A stretch of DNA of 14,362 nt, from assembly GCA_021443285.1 (NCBI GenBank), contig JABUUG010000009.1:1-14362 (forward strand), read 5' to 3'. Below the pieces are notes generated by a model. It made no database searches. It saw only the letters and a list, made by a program, of their open reading frames with translations, and had not been told where the DNA came from. Every line of letters starts with the position of its first letter. The first letter of the stretch is position 1. The position numbers were made by a program, and so were the translations under genes. The stretch is from Bacteroidaceae bacterium (GTDB lineage Bacteria > Bacteroidota > Bacteroidia > Bacteroidales > Bacteroidaceae). This document shows positions 6,852 to 13,599 of the stretch, piece by piece.

Positions 6852-8063
6852 GTGAAAATAGCCATTATACATAGTGTAAATCAGGGATTTTTTCCACGTT
6901 TCCACACCGCCCTGACACAAGCCATCAGACAGGCCGGACACAAAAGCATTACCTATCTTCCGAATGTCGGAGGAAACAGACGAAACCACATACCCGGAAG
7001 CAGGCTCTACGGAACACCATTTATATGGTTTTGGCATTACTACCTCCACCGCATAACAACCTTCCAGGACATCTATTCTGCCATTGACACACTACACCTC
7101 ATACACTATCTCAACCAGGACAAGCCCAGTATTATACACTTTCATGTCGTAAACGAATGCAAACTCCACTGGCCACTCCTCGTCAGATGGATCAACCGGC
7201 ATTCCATACCCGTAGTATGGACTTTTCACGATTGCCGAGCATTCACAGGAAGATGCCCGTATTTCGATGAGATAGGGTGTGAAAAATGGAAGAACGGATG
7301 CGGGAAATGCCCCGAAAAAAAACTATATGACCCCACATGGGCGGACTCCACTGCACTACAATGGAAGATACGGCGCCATCTTTTCACAAAAATAAAGCGA
7401 CTCCACATCGTGACACCATCTCAGTGGCTCGCCGACTTCACTAAACAGTCTTTCTTCTGCAACACACCCTGCACAGTCATTTACAACGGAGTCGATACAC
7501 AACGCTTCTCCCAGAAACAACCTGACACATGGAAGGACAAATACAACCTTCATGGAAAAAAAATAGTACTCGGTATAGCTGGGGCATGGGAACCACGCAA
7601 AGGACTTGACTACCTTATCAGACTAAGTCAGGAACTGCCCGATGAATACAGAGTTGTGCTTGTTGGCAAACTACCTACACTCACCACAGGAAAAATAATA
7701 AACATTCCACCGACAAAAGACCCCAATCTCCTTGCATCCATATACCAGCACTCTGATGTTTTCTGCAACCCTACACTTGCGGACAACTTCCCCACCACCA
7801 ACATCGAAGCCCTTGCCTCAGGAACACCCGTTGTCACATTCAACACAGGAGGAAGCCCAGAAGCCATTGACCACACATGCGGAATAACCGTCCCCAAAGG
7901 CGACTTCCAGAAACTCAAAGAGGCTGTCATCACTGTAGTCTCCTCTCCCCAAAAATACACACCTCAAAACTGCATTACACGCTCCCAGAATTTCACAAAC
8001 AAGCAGTATTCAAAATACGTTCAACTGTATGAAAGTTTGATTAAGCGAGAGCAGAATAAGTGA
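6852..8063 (+). CDS. Glycosyltransferase family 4, WcaC-like, cysteine-rich insert
   Basis: Predicted GT-B transferase and last gene of the polysaccharide cluster. MKIAIIHSV begins at a GTG codon 10 bases after the polymerase stop; no ATG fits as well. Residues 124-153 (TFHDCRAFTGRC, then GCEKWKNGCGKC) carry five Cys (128, 135, 143, 150, 153) in an arrangement known from WcaC-like colanic-acid and capsule transferases. IYNGVDTQRF and KIVLGIAGAWEPRKG mark the start of the donor domain. The usual E-x7-E motif reads D311-x7-E319 (DNFPTTNIE), a conservative change at the first acidic residue. At 403 residues it is full length. A 170-base gap with a palindromic repeat separates it from priA and ends the cluster. 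Confidence 0.92.
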   Translation: MKIAIIHSVNQGFFPRFHTALTQAIRQAGHKSITYLPNVGGNRRNHIPGSRLYGTPFIWFWHYYLHRITTFQDIYSAIDTLHLIHYLNQDKPSIIHFHVVNECKLHWPLLVRWINRHSIPVVWTFHDCRAFTGRCPYFDEIGCEKWKNGCGKCPEKKLYDPTWADSTALQWKIRRHLFTKIKRLHIVTPSQWLADFTKQSFFCNTPCTVIYNGVDTQRFSQKQPDTWKDKYNLHGKKIVLGIAGAWEPRKGLDYLIRLSQELPDEYRVVLVGKLPTLTTGKIINIPPTKDPNLLASIYQHSDVFCNPTLADNFPTTNIEALASGTPVVTFNTGGSPEAIDHTCGITVPKGDFQKLKEAVITVVSSPQKYTPQNCITRSQNFTNKQYSKYVQLYESLIKREQNK

Positions 8064-8190
8064 GTTTGTTTTGCCGAACGAGAGAAACTCATACCAAGTT
8101 TTGACCAAGCAAGAAAGTTATTCCCCCCTCAAAAAAACAAAAGCCCGAAATCCCCCGTCCCATCTAACCTCAAAGCCCATTCCCAAAGTA

Positions 8191-8219
8191 CCCCCGCGTT
8201 CGGAACGTCAGTTCCGAAC
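8191..8219 (-). repeat. Palindromic intergenic repeat, copy 3
   Basis: A perfect 9-base-arm hairpin at 8198-8219: GTTCGGAAC, loop GTCA, GTTCCGAAC. Read on the - strand it is followed by GCGGGGG, which matches the tail of copies 1 and 2, so this copy is inverted relative to them. It lies 14 bases upstream of the priA start. The rest of the 8064-8233 gap has C6 and A7 runs and the imperfect pair ACCAAG at about 8093 and 8103, but no gene. On neither strand does a T-run follow the stem. Confidence 0.78.
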
Positions 8220-8233
8220 CATCCAATAATCTC

Positions 8234-10531
8234 ATGTTTTTCGCCGACATCATACTCCCCCTACCCCTTGAGGGTACATTCACATACTCCATACCCACAC
8301 AACTGGAAGACACACTGCAAGTAGGGTTTAGGGTACAAGTACCATGGGGAGCAAAAAAAACATACATAGGAATTGTTGACGAAATACACCAACAAACACC
8401 TCCAGCAAACATAACAATAAAGCCAATCAGCAGAATCATAGACAACTACCCCGTTGTTACGAACCAACAACTCAAGTTATGGCACTGGATTTCGAACTAT
8501 TACCTTGCACCTATTGGAGATGTCATGAATGCTGCACTCGCAGCAGGATTAAAATCAGAAGAACACTGCAAGCCCAAAACCGAAACCTGTGTAAAGCTCA
8601 ACCCCGAACTTCATGACCACCAAAACCTCGACACCGCACTAAACATACTCAAACGCGCACAGAAACAGGAAGAAATGTTCCGCACATTTCTCCAAATCAC
8701 CACACCCTCCTCCCCCTCCATATCATCCGTACCCTCAATAACAAAAGACGAGCTCCTTAACGCTTCCCACGGCAATACTGCGACACTCCGCCAACTCATC
8801 AACCGCCACATCCTCCTACAATTCGAAAGGGAAATATCCCCGGCGGACAGCCCCCATGTTCCGGGCATCAGCTCTGAAACATTCCCATCATCCCATCTTC
8901 CAGAAAAACTCACTCCCCCACAGCAGGATGCCTACAACAGCATACTCATGCAGTTCCTCAAAAAAAATGTTGTACTCTTACATGGTGTAACATCATCCGG
9001 CAAAACAGAAATATACATACAACTCATACAAAGAGCAATAGAACACCACCAACAGGTTCTCTTTCTCATGCCAGAAATAGCACTTACCGTGCAAATGCAG
9101 CAGAGACTACAATCTGTTTTCCAAGAACGGATTGGCATATACCATTCTAAATATTCCGACCGCGACCGTCTGAACATCTGGCAAAAGCAACTCTCAAAAA
9201 CACCATACGATATCATACTCGGAGCACGCTCTGCCCTCTTCCTTCCATTCAATAACCTTGGACTCGTCATCATCGACGAAGAACACGAGACATCATACAA
9301 GCAGCAGGATCCCGCGCCAAGATATCACGCACGCTCAGCAGCAATAATGCTCGCACATTTCGCAAACGCAAAAACACTACTCGGCACTGCAACTCCCTCA
9401 GCAGAGACACATTACAACACACTGTATCCACAACAGAACCCCAAATACGGACTCGTAAAACTCACACAACGATACAAAGACATACAGCTTCCCGAAATAA
9501 ACGTCATCGACCTCCAAGACTACCGCCATAGGAAAATGATGTACGCTTCATTCTCCGCCCCCCTGCTTCACGCCATGCGACAAGCAGTAGAAAACAAACA
9601 GCAAGTCATCATCTTCCAGAATCGCAGAGGATATTCCAGACAGATACAATGCAACAACTGCGGATGGACACCAAGATGCACACAATGCGACGTTACCCTC
9701 ACATGGCACAAGACAACCAATCAGCTTACATGTCACTACTGCGGACACACATTCCCACTCCCCCCCCAATGTCCTGCATGTCAGGAAAAAGACTACCGGC
9801 ACAGCGGAATCGGAACAGAGAAGATTGAAGACCAAGTGCTTCACTACATCCCTCAGGCACGCATCGCAAGGATGGACTTCGACACCACAAGAACACGCTC
9901 CGCTTATGAAAGACTCATAGACGACTTCTCTACAGGAAAAACCAATATACTCATTGGTACACAGATGGTTACCAAAGGACTTAACTTTCGGAATGTTGCA
10001 GTAGTCGGAATCATAAACGCGGACACACACCTCAACTCACCCGACTTCCGAGCCTACGAACACACATTCACAATGCTCACACAAGTCGCGGGAAGATCTG
10101 GCAGGCACAAACAAAGAGGAACAGTTTTCCTGCAAACAACGCAGCCACAACTTCCCGTCATACAGCAAATAGCAGACAATGACTACACATCATTCTACAA
10201 CAATCTCCTGCTCGAAAGACAACTATACAACTATCCACCATACACCCACATAATATACGTCCTGTTAAAACACAAAAACAGCAATACCGTCTCAACAGCA
10301 GCCATAGAAATGACATCCCGACTAAAACAGCAACTCGCCTCACGAGTACTCGGACCTGAGACGCCACCCGTATCACTTGTGAAATCACTGAATATCAGAC
10401 GGATAATCATAAAGGCAGAAAACAACATCAGCCTCACAAAACTAAAAGAATATCTCCGACAATGCCATAAGGAGCTCCTCAAAAACTCCAAATACAAAAC
10501 CCTAACCCTCTACTACGACATCGACCCATAA
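8234..10531 (+). CDS. priA: Primosomal protein N' (replication restart helicase PriA)
   Basis: Superfamily 2 DNA helicase that recognises stalled forks and starts reloading of the replicative helicase. The N-terminal DNA-binding domain (about 1-110) begins FFADIILPLPLEGTFTYSIP, typical of PriA. The Walker A loop is GVTSSGKTE (251-259) and the Walker B box is DEEH (348-351), followed by the family signature ETSYKQQDPAPRYHARS. Eight cysteines (473, 476, 482, 485, 500, 503, 513, 516) form the two-zinc module inserted in the helicase core. GTQMVTKGLNF and QVAGRSGR are the later helicase motifs. The 765-residue length is normal and all motifs are intact. The linker between the DNA-binding and helicase domains (about 130-235) is Pro/Ser-rich and contains a repeat-like stretch. 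The zinc module includes a C8 run. Its coding strand is very G-poor. Confidence 0.98.
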   Translation: MFFADIILPLPLEGTFTYSIPTQLEDTLQVGFRVQVPWGAKKTYIGIVDEIHQQTPPANITIKPISRIIDNYPVVTNQQLKLWHWISNYYLAPIGDVMNAALAAGLKSEEHCKPKTETCVKLNPELHDHQNLDTALNILKRAQKQEEMFRTFLQITTPSSPSISSVPSITKDELLNASHGNTATLRQLINRHILLQFEREISPADSPHVPGISSETFPSSHLPEKLTPPQQDAYNSILMQFLKKNVVLLHGVTSSGKTEIYIQLIQRAIEHHQQVLFLMPEIALTVQMQQRLQSVFQERIGIYHSKYSDRDRLNIWQKQLSKTPYDIILGARSALFLPFNNLGLVIIDEEHETSYKQQDPAPRYHARSAAIMLAHFANAKTLLGTATPSAETHYNTLYPQQNPKYGLVKLTQRYKDIQLPEINVIDLQDYRHRKMMYASFSAPLLHAMRQAVENKQQVIIFQNRRGYSRQIQCNNCGWTPRCTQCDVTLTWHKTTNQLTCHYCGHTFPLPPQCPACQEKDYRHSGIGTEKIEDQVLHYIPQARIARMDFDTTRTRSAYERLIDDFSTGKTNILIGTQMVTKGLNFRNVAVVGIINADTHLNSPDFRAYEHTFTMLTQVAGRSGRHKQRGTVFLQTTQPQLPVIQQIADNDYTSFYNNLLLERQLYNYPPYTHIIYVLLKHKNSNTVSTAAIEMTSRLKQQLASRVLGPETPPVSLVKSLNIRRIIIKAENNISLTKLKEYLRQCHKELLKNSKYKTLTLYYDIDP
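8851..8879 (-). repeat. Degenerate repeat-family copy inside priA
   Basis: Read on the - strand, these 29 bases match intergenic copy 2 at 22 positions by my hand alignment, including GAGCTGATG-like and GGAACA.GGGGG blocks. The hairpin arms are decayed. The stretch lies in frame within the priA linker and encodes residues around PHVPGISSET (207-216). It could be an inserted, domesticated repeat or a chance match favoured by C-rich coding. Confidence 0.4.
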
Positions 10532-10552
10532 GAATAGCCCCCCACCCTCTTT

Positions 10553-10585
10553 CTTATGCTGATGATATGCCACAGTATTCGGCAC
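10553..10585 (+). repeat. Downstream motif shared with 13545-13577, after priA
   Basis: CTTATGCTGATGA (10553-10565) is identical to 13545-13557. The bases after it align loosely as well: CACAGTATTCGG here against CACTGTTTTCGG there. Both copies sit just downstream of a stop codon and are preceded by a CCACCC-type run. The rest of the 10532-10630 gap shows no gene and no clear promoter. The role is unknown; it may belong to the same repeat family or mark transcript 3' ends. Confidence 0.5.
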
Positions 10586-10630
10586 TAATGTAACAAGTGA
10601 ATCGAAAACAAACCACAAAATTACAATCAA

Positions 10631-11401
10631 ATGAAAAAAATAACAATAATAAAAGTTGGCGGCGCTGTAGTAGAAGATTCCGCACAGCTAAACAAACTAC
10701 TCGATGACTTCTCCCACATTCAAGGGGCAAAGATACTCGTACATGGTGGAGGACGTACCGCTACAAAAATAGCTGAACGCCTCAATATAGAGACAAAAAT
10801 GGTAGGCGGCAGAAGGATTACCGACAAAAACATGCTTGAAATCGTAACAATGGTTTACGGTGGACTGGTAAACAAAAACATCGTAGCAAGACTTCAGTCA
10901 CGATCACTAAACGCAATAGGATTAACAGGGGCTGACGGCAATGTACTACTCTCCCACAAGCGAGAGGTAAAAGACGTTGATTATGGCTATGTCGGCGATA
11001 TCGACAAGGGTAATCTTCCCGTACTCTCCACACTTATAAACGCTGGCTTGATACCCGTAATCGCACCGCTAACACATGACGGGAAAGGAAATCTCCTTAA
11101 CACAAACGCAGACACTATAGCTGCTGAAATAGCCAAGACAATGGCAACAGCCTTTGACGTAACCCTAATCTACGCTTTCGAAAAGCCCGGAGTAATGGAA
11201 AACCCAGACGATGACAAGAGTGTCATACCACTAATAACCGCCGAATCATACATTAAACTCAAAGAGAGAAATATCGTGTCCGGAGGAATGATACCCAAGA
11301 TTGACAATGCATTCAACGCCATAAAGGTAGGTGTTAAGGAAGTGGTCATAACCAAGGCAGACTCTATTGACGGAACAAAGGGCACAAAGATAGTTCAATA
11401 A
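10631..11401 (+). CDS. argB: N-acetylglutamate kinase (ArgB family)
   Basis: Amino-acid kinase that phosphorylates the gamma-carboxyl of N-acylglutamate in the second step of arginine synthesis. IIKVGGAVVED (6-16) is the N-terminal phosphate-binding strand with Lys8 and Gly10-Gly11. LVHGGGRTATKIAERL (36-51) is the signature glycine loop, and LLNTNADTIAAEIA binds the acyl-glutamate. SGGMIPKIDNA near 226-236 contains the conserved Lys of the nucleotide site. At 256 residues it matches the short, N-acetylglutamate-kinase type without a regulatory N-terminal helix. Some Bacteroides use N-succinyl rather than N-acetyl intermediates, so the real substrate may be N-succinylglutamate. No other arginine gene is visible. 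The next gene starts after 1 base, so the three genes 10631-13506 are probably one operon. Confidence 0.95.
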   Translation: MKKITIIKVGGAVVEDSAQLNKLLDDFSHIQGAKILVHGGGRTATKIAERLNIETKMVGGRRITDKNMLEIVTMVYGGLVNKNIVARLQSRSLNAIGLTGADGNVLLSHKREVKDVDYGYVGDIDKGNLPVLSTLINAGLIPVIAPLTHDGKGNLLNTNADTIAAEIAKTMATAFDVTLIYAFEKPGVMENPDDDKSVIPLITAESYIKLKERNIVSGGMIPKIDNAFNAIKVGVKEVVITKADSIDGTKGTKIVQ

Positions 11402-11402
11402 A

Positions 11403-12344
11403 ATGTTTGAAAACTTTCATCTTATAAGGAATGACAGGATAGTAGTGGCATGGCTGATTATAGTCATCGGCTGTGCCATCGGGATCATCCTTTTTGAAGA
11501 CAAGAAAGAACCAATAGACAATTATCTTATTGAAAACCAAAACAATCCAAAACAAAATGATGCACAAAATCCAAGATATGCCATTGCTACCTCACAACAA
11601 GAATTAAATTTACATCCATTTGATTTGAACATAGCAACCCCTTCTGAAATGACTTCCCTAGGCTTCAATCAACGACAGATACGCAGCGTCATGAACTACC
11701 GTTCCAAGGGAGGCATATACAGACAAGTGCAACAAATGAGCAAAATTTCTGGCATGACAAAAGGACAGTATGACAGACTTGCCCCATATTTCCGAGTAAG
11801 CCAAGACTACCTTCCTGCCTCCCAATTCGTCACCATACCCAAATACCCATATTCAGCCCCCAAACAGCAACAACAACCCACAACAATCCGAACAACACCT
11901 ATCGTGTCCGAGGCACCAGCCTTGGATAAACCAACATCAAAAATAAAGCCGGGAGAGACAATCGACCTCAATTCTGCCGACACAACAGACCTGAAAAGAA
12001 TACCAGGAGTAGGATCCGCTTTCGCAAAAATGATAATCAACTACCGCAATCGTTTAGGAGGATTCTACTCCATTTCACAGCTAAATGACCTACAAGCCTT
12101 ACCCACAGATGTACACCAATACGCCACAATAGCAGAACAACCAAACATCAGAAAACTCAAAATCAACACACTATCCATAAACCAACTCGTAAACCATCCC
12201 TACATAAACTACTACAAGGCGCGTGCAATAACAGAATATACCCGTCTAAAAGGAAAAATCACAGATATACGTGAACTACAATTAAACCGTAATTTCACTC
12301 CAAACGACATACAGCGCCTCGCACCATATCTCGACTATGAATAG
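11403..12344 (+). CDS. Membrane-anchored protein with three helix-hairpin-helix (ComEA-like) domains
   Basis: A single hydrophobic segment (about 12-31, IVVAWLIIVIGCAIGIILFE) anchors a 313-residue protein. Three related modules follow. The first is at about 72-130 (FDLNIATPSEMTSLGF, then NYRSKGGIYRQV). The second is at 187-245 (IDLNSADTTDLKRIPGVG, then NYRNRLGGFYSISQL) and has the best HhH core, IPGVGSAFAKMI. The third, at 252-310 (LKINTLSINQLVNHPYI), is more degenerate. A Pro/Gln-rich linker (135-185) separates the first two. Such modules bind DNA backbone without sequence preference in ComEA, the periplasmic DNA-uptake receptor. Bacteroidota carry many longer relatives of unproven function. 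It lies 1 base after argB and overlaps the lysozyme gene by 8 bases. A role in DNA uptake is plausible; comEC is not visible here. Confidence 0.88.
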   Translation: MFENFHLIRNDRIVVAWLIIVIGCAIGIILFEDKKEPIDNYLIENQNNPKQNDAQNPRYAIATSQQELNLHPFDLNIATPSEMTSLGFNQRQIRSVMNYRSKGGIYRQVQQMSKISGMTKGQYDRLAPYFRVSQDYLPASQFVTIPKYPYSAPKQQQQPTTIRTTPIVSEAPALDKPTSKIKPGETIDLNSADTTDLKRIPGVGSAFAKMIINYRNRLGGFYSISQLNDLQALPTDVHQYATIAEQPNIRKLKINTLSINQLVNHPYINYYKARAITEYTRLKGKITDIRELQLNRNFTPNDIQRLAPYLDYE

Positions 12345-13506
12345 CAACCAAGAAAGCCTTGCTCTCCCTTCCATACCTTATTCACCTTCTATACCAACAT
12401 CCCTCACCCTCCTACTAATTGCCATAATCCAACTCATCTACTCCCTCCTACCCACCTACCAATATATCGGAGGAAGAAACCAGGCTGGGTTTCCTCACGG
12501 ATACGGTGCCGCCATATGGCATAACCAAGACAAGCCCGGACACTTTGCATTGCTAAGTAACTGCTGGTACAAAGGACAATGGGAAAATGGGAAAAAATCA
12601 GGAAACGGCATAATGTTCCATAATGGCAGAACATACTGCGGACAATGGAGAAAAAATCACCTCAGATATGGCACAATGACATTCAAGGACTACCAGAATC
12701 AAGGCGCAGGAGAATACACCGGATTCTTCTGGATGCTCAATCCCGATGGGAAAGGTAAACTTACCACAGAGAACTATGTATATGACGGTCAATGGGTTCA
12801 CGGCAAACAAGAAGGGTTCGGCACAGAAAATCGACAACCACTCGCCTACTATGAGAAAGGAAAAAGGAAAAACATCAAAGTCATAACAAATCGGACGACC
12901 TATGGCATAGACATATCCCACTACCAGCCCATCGTCCAATGGAGCAAAATGTACGTAACGGTTGATGAAAACGGGAACTATAACGACACAATCGAAAAAC
13001 AAGCAGCCATCTCCCCCATACAGTTCGTCTATATAAAAGCCACCGAAGGGAAACAATACCACGACCCCACATACAAAAAACATACCGAGTGGGCAGAAAG
13101 ATATGGCATAAAGCATGGATCATACCACTACTTCAACCAACACCAAGCCACAGTAAAAGAGCAAATAAAAAATTTCACAGGTCATGTAGAGCCACCTAAA
13201 GACTCTATGACCATGCCCGCAGCACTTGACATAGAGCAAAGCGGATTGTCAAAAGACTCACTTCTCATAGTTGCCGAAGCAATAAAAAAACATTACGGCA
13301 GTGTCATCCTATACATGAACCATTGGCACGCCACCATATATTACGACAACACACCACTAAAACACTTCCCCCTATGGCAGGCACGATACGGCAGAAAACC
13401 CAAACGCAATTTTTCCATACACCAATTCACAGAAACAGGAACCACAGCCGCCATAAAAAAACACCACGTTGACATCGACTCCTTAGCTATCCCCTCAACA
13501 AAGTAA
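12337..13506 (+). CDS. Membrane-anchored MORN-repeat / GH25 lysozyme fusion
   Basis: Predicted N-acetylmuramidase joined to MORN repeats. A hydrophobic segment (about 20-40) follows a tail without Lys or Arg and could be an anchor or signal sequence. MORN-type units follow at about 78-97 (YKGQWENGKKSGNGIMFHNG), 100-120, 127-146 and 149-165 (YDGQWVHGKQEGFG), with a degenerate one at 41-60. From residue 188 the GH25 domain runs to the end: YGIDISHYQ has the N-terminal Asp192, FVYIKATEGKQYHDP is the second signature, and PAALDIEQSG carries the D-x-E pair Asp298/Glu300 of the family's active site. The catalytic residues are therefore intact. The start codon overlaps the HhH gene stop (ATGAATAG). 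The protein should act on peptidoglycan outside the inner membrane; whether it remodels self or attacks competitors is unknown. Confidence 0.9.
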   Translation: MNSNQESLALPSIPYSPSIPTSLTLLLIAIIQLIYSLLPTYQYIGGRNQAGFPHGYGAAIWHNQDKPGHFALLSNCWYKGQWENGKKSGNGIMFHNGRTYCGQWRKNHLRYGTMTFKDYQNQGAGEYTGFFWMLNPDGKGKLTTENYVYDGQWVHGKQEGFGTENRQPLAYYEKGKRKNIKVITNRTTYGIDISHYQPIVQWSKMYVTVDENGNYNDTIEKQAAISPIQFVYIKATEGKQYHDPTYKKHTEWAERYGIKHGSYHYFNQHQATVKEQIKNFTGHVEPPKDSMTMPAALDIEQSGLSKDSLLIVAEAIKKHYGSVILYMNHWHATIYYDNTPLKHFPLWQARYGRKPKRNFSIHQFTETGTTAAIKKHHVDIDSLAIPSTK

Positions 13507-13567
13507 CCCTCGCGCGTCAGCCGTACACAAGTTACTTCCACCCCCTTATGCTGATGAACCGACACTG

Positions 13568-13591
13568 TTTTCGGAGCAGCAGCTCCGAAAA
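13568..13591 (-). repeat. Palindromic intergenic repeat, copy 4, between convergent genes
   Basis: A perfect 10-base-arm hairpin: TTTTCGGAGC (13568-13577), loop AGCA, GCTCCGAAAA (13582-13591). On the - strand its core is CGGAGC-TGCT-GCTCCG, the same family as copies 1-3 but without the G-run tail. It sits between the lysozyme stop and the stop of the converging HD gene. It could help end transcripts from both sides, although no U-tract follows. The motif CTTATGCTGATGA (13545-13557) precedes it. Confidence 0.7.
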
Positions 13592-13599
13592 TCATTCCG

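Noticed and set aside
8064..8233. Small RNA or riboswitch upstream of priA
   Set aside because: Apart from the palindromic repeat, the gap shows homopolymer runs and short direct repeats but no recognisable riboswitch motif or promoter.
9548..10030. 160-residue open frame on the - strand opposite priA
   Set aside because: It is antisense to the zinc and helicase motifs of a clear priA, has no family-like pattern, and is explained by the skewed base composition.
12598..13116. 172-residue open frame on the - strand opposite the MORN-GH25 gene
   Set aside because: It is a shadow of a gene with intact catalytic motifs. Its Phe/Cys/Val-rich composition is what reverse reading of A/C-rich codons gives.
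13568..13591. Hairpin between convergent genes as a classical rho-independent terminator
   Set aside because: Neither strand has a T-run after the stem, and the A/T bases beside it are part of the stem. I list it as a repeat copy with only a possible terminator role.
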